DNA of 6,867 nucleotides from an uncultured Clostridia bacterium. GTDB taxonomy: Bacteria; Bacillota; Clostridia; Christensenellales; Aristaeellaceae. The DNA lies in NCBI GenBank assembly GCA_946410395.1, contig CAMKAE010000119.1, forward strand, positions 1 through 6,867. The letters run 5' to 3'. Positions within the stretch are counted from its first letter, which is position 1. The number at the start of each line of letters is the position of its first letter. Positions 4,964 to 6,867 of this stretch are shown here, in pieces. The translations under genes were made by a program, and so were the position numbers. The notes beneath the pieces were generated by a model. That model searched no databases, was not told the DNA's origin, and saw only the letters and a list, made by a program, of their open reading frames with translations.

Positions 4964-6867
4964 TCAGCGAACCTTTCGCCCGCACTTGGGACAGAAGATG
5001 GCATTGGGGCGCAGGGCGTTGCCGCACTGCGAGCAGAAGTTGGGGCCGGCAGCGGCCTGCTTGACCCGGCCCTGTTCGGGCGAGGCAGAGCGCTCGTCGT
5101 CGGTACCGTAGCGCGCGGACGCGGCGTGGACCCTCGGACGGGGCTGGCGCTCGGGGCGGGGCTGGCGCTCGGGGCGGGGCTTGGGACCGCGCGCCTTGCG
5201 CCGCTGATCGAGCAGGAGGATCAGCAGGATCAGGCCCAGGAGGAGCAGCAGCGAGGCGGCGGGAACGATGATCCACAGATTGCGGCTCCAGACGCCGCTG
5301 ATGCCGGCGTTGGCATTGCCGGTGGTGATGGTCATGTAGCCGGTGGTGTCCCTGGCCGGGATCCGCCAGCCGTACCGCCCCGCCTCGGCCCGGTACAGGT
5401 CGATGGTGCCCTCCCCGGAGACCGGCGCGGAGAAGCGGAAATCACCGCCGGTATAGAAGTCGACCCATTCGCCGGCGAAGCGCTTTCCGAAATCGGCGAT
5501 CACGTTGTTGAGCAGCTCCATCTCGTCGATGCTCTCCATGATGGCGTCGCTGACCTCGCTCGCCCGGCCGACGCCCGTGTACATGCCGCCGGTTGCCTCG
5601 GAGAGCTTCAGGAACGCGTCGAGGCTGTCGCCGCCCGGGACGATGGAGTAGACGCTGATGGCGCTGCGGGTGCTGTCCCCGAGGACGCGGCTGTCGCTGG
5701 CTTCCAGGTCCACGTCGATGGCGTTGCTGTAGAGCGCGGCCATGACGTAGTCCAGTGTGTAGCCGGTGATCGGCTCCGGATCCTTGGGCGGCGCGTCGCC
5801 GATGATGATGATCATGCGCTTGGCGTCGCTGCGCCATTCCAGCTTCAGGGTCTCCATCAGGGCGGAGTAGACGGTTTCGGGGGTGTCACCGCCGGCGGCG
5901 GCGTACAGATCGTTGATCACGGACACGATCCGGTCGCTGTCGGTGGTGAAATCCAGCTTGATGTCCGCAGGATAGTCCCTGCTGTCGCCGGTTTCCTCAG
6001 AGAAATCGCGATAGTCCACCAGGGCGACCCGGTAGTTCGTCGTCTTCTCTTTCAGGGAATCCAGAATGCTGAGCATGTTCCTCCGGGCGTCGTCGATGTC
6101 GTCGTCCATGGAGCCGGTGGTGTCGATGACAAAGCACAGATCCAGCGCGATGTCCGTCTGCTTCGGGGGCCTGGCCGGGGTCCGGCCCGAAATGCCCAGC
6201 ACCTTGGTCAGCGCGGCGTCCAGGTCCAGCAGGCCGCTGTGGCCGTCCTGGTAATAGAACATCTCGGATGTGGTGCTGACCAGCAGCTGCTTCACCTGCG
6301 GGCCGGTCAGCCCAGCGTGCGCCGCAAAGAGCAGGCCCGCGGAGGCGGTCACGTGCGGCGTGGCCATGGAGGTGCCGTCCATCAGGCCATATCCGGCGGC
6401 ATAGCAGGAATAGACGTCCTTGCCCGGGGCGACGATGTCCACCCGGTCGCCGATGTTGGAAAAACCGGTATAGGCATATTTCGTTTCGCTCCAGGTGGAG
6501 TGGGTGTAATCGATGCCCACGGCGCCCACTACGATGATGCGGTCCCGGACGGCCGGCGCGTCGATCATGCTCAGGAAATTGTTGTACAGGGCCAGCACGC
6601 CGCCGGACTCTGGCGTTCCGTCGCCTTCCGTGCTGTAGCCGTAGGCGGCGATGGAGCTTGGATAGTACAGCTTGTTATTGTTGTTGCCTGCCGCCACACA
6701 GATCACAAAGTCCCCCTGGCGCCTGCTCTGCCGGTCTTCGATGATGCGGGTCAGCATGGCCTCGGCCAGGTCCGCCTGGGCCTGCAGGTGGTTGAGGGCC
6801 CGCTGGTTGCCGCGGCTGGCGGCAAAGCCGATGAGGCGTGAGGTGTTCTGGCTGATGTTGATGGCGC
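4964..6867 (-). CDS. Membrane-anchored subtilase (S8) - VWA - zinc-ribbon protein, partial (5' end outside window)
   Basis: The frame is open to the window edge; 633 codons are visible and the start is not. The visible part begins in the subtilase core (AINISQNTS, the counterpart of INMSLG), then has VAAGNNNN with the oxyanion Asn (about 6683-6685) and GTSMATPH with the nucleophile Ser (6368-6370). The catalytic Asp and His must lie upstream. Next is a VWA domain starting ALDLCFVIDTTGSM, with a DxTxS MIDAS (6110-6124), a Thr in GGDTPE and an Asp in IIGDAPP, so metal binding looks intact. A strand-rich linker is followed by one membrane segment (about 5210-5281), a highly basic Arg/Pro linker, and a C-terminal zinc ribbon CSQC-x10-CPKC (4982-5035). 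The basic residues after the membrane segment place protease and VWA outside and the zinc ribbon in the cytoplasm. The VWA may present substrates or bind surface ligands, and the ribbon may contact a cytoplasmic partner; both roles are inference. Confidence 0.85.
   Translation of the reverse strand, partial: AINISQNTSRLIGFAASRGNQRALNHLQAQADLAEAMLTRIIEDRQSRRQGDFVICVAAGNNNNKLYYPSSIAAYGYSTEGDGTPESGGVLALYNNFLSMIDAPAVRDRIIVVGAVGIDYTHSTWSETKYAYTGFSNIGDRVDIVAPGKDVYSCYAAGYGLMDGTSMATPHVTASAGLLFAAHAGLTGPQVKQLLVSTTSEMFYYQDGHSGLLDLDAALTKVLGISGRTPARPPKQTDIALDLCFVIDTTGSMDDDIDDARRNMLSILDSLKEKTTNYRVALVDYRDFSEETGDSRDYPADIKLDFTTDSDRIVSVINDLYAAAGGDTPETVYSALMETLKLEWRSDAKRMIIIIGDAPPKDPEPITGYTLDYVMAALYSNAIDVDLEASDSRVLGDSTRSAISVYSIVPGGDSLDAFLKLSEATGGMYTGVGRASEVSDAIMESIDEMELLNNVIADFGKRFAGEWVDFYTGGDFRFSAPVSGEGTIDLYRAEAGRYGWRIPARDTTGYMTITTGNANAGISGVWSRNLWIIVPAASLLLLLGLILLILLLDQRRKARGPKPRPERQPRPERQPRPRVHAASARYGTDDERSASPEQGRVKQAAAGPNFCSQCGNALRPNAIFCPKCGRKVR
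5141..5176. repeat. 18-bp perfect tandem duplication inside the subtilase-VWA gene
   Basis: Two identical adjacent 18-base units (5141-5158 and 5159-5176), followed by a partial third copy. On the minus strand they encode the repeated hexapeptide RPERQP in the basic cytoplasmic linker between the membrane segment and the zinc ribbon. The unit is a multiple of three, so copy-number change would lengthen or shorten the linker without breaking the frame. Confidence 0.8.

Noticed and set aside
4651..5004. N-terminal extension of the secreted protein to an ATG at 5004
   Set aside because: It would translate through the promoter, the T-box leader and the terminator and would overlap the end of the subtilase gene. 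The ATG at 4650 has a strong ribosome site and a proper signal peptide.
4898..6841. 647-codon plus-strand open frame
   Set aside because: It is antisense to the subtilase-VWA gene, with low-complexity Gly/Val/Asp composition and no recognisable motif. The minus strand carries catalytic and metal-binding motifs in order.

Overview
The window looks like a piece of a GC-rich Bacillota (Firmicutes, probably clostridial) chromosome. The strongest clue is a complete T-box tRNA-sensing leader, which is essentially a Bacillota feature. It comes with a sigma-A type promoter, a strong Shine-Dalgarno site and a classical signal peptide. All recognisable genes lie on the minus strand, so the region reads from right to left. 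Long open frames on the plus strand are GC-driven shadows.

From right to left: (1) 6867-4964 holds the 3' part of a large surface protein. It joins a subtilase (S8) protease domain, a von Willebrand A domain with an intact MIDAS, one membrane segment, an Arg/Pro-rich linker and a C-terminal CxxC/CxxC zinc ribbon. Its start and the catalytic Asp and His lie beyond the window. (2) 4939-4651 is a regulatory region: a promoter, then a T-box leader with Stem I, two further hairpins, the T-box bulge, and mutually exclusive antiterminator and terminator. (3) The leader directly precedes a small secreted protein of unknown function (4650-4123), which is not a usual kind of T-box target. (4) After a short hairpin come a RhuM-family gene (4042-3044) and, four bases later, an MmeI-like single-chain restriction-modification enzyme (3039-247). 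(5) The left 250 bases carry a long imperfect inverted repeat that overlaps the stop codon of the restriction gene, plus a short direct repeat resembling an insertion-sequence end.

The rhuM and restriction genes form a small defence or accessory block. Base composition is mosaic. The surface protein, the T-box gene and the N- and C-terminal parts of the restriction enzyme are GC-rich, while rhuM and a central segment of the restriction enzyme are clearly AT-richer. That central segment runs from the NPPF methyltransferase motif to the end of the target-recognition region, as expected if the specificity domain was exchanged by recombination.

The two most notable observations are the T-box leader in front of a secreted protein of unknown function (possibly reading on into the restriction module) and the composition-marked replacement of the specificity segment. 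No tRNA, rRNA or CRISPR array is visible.
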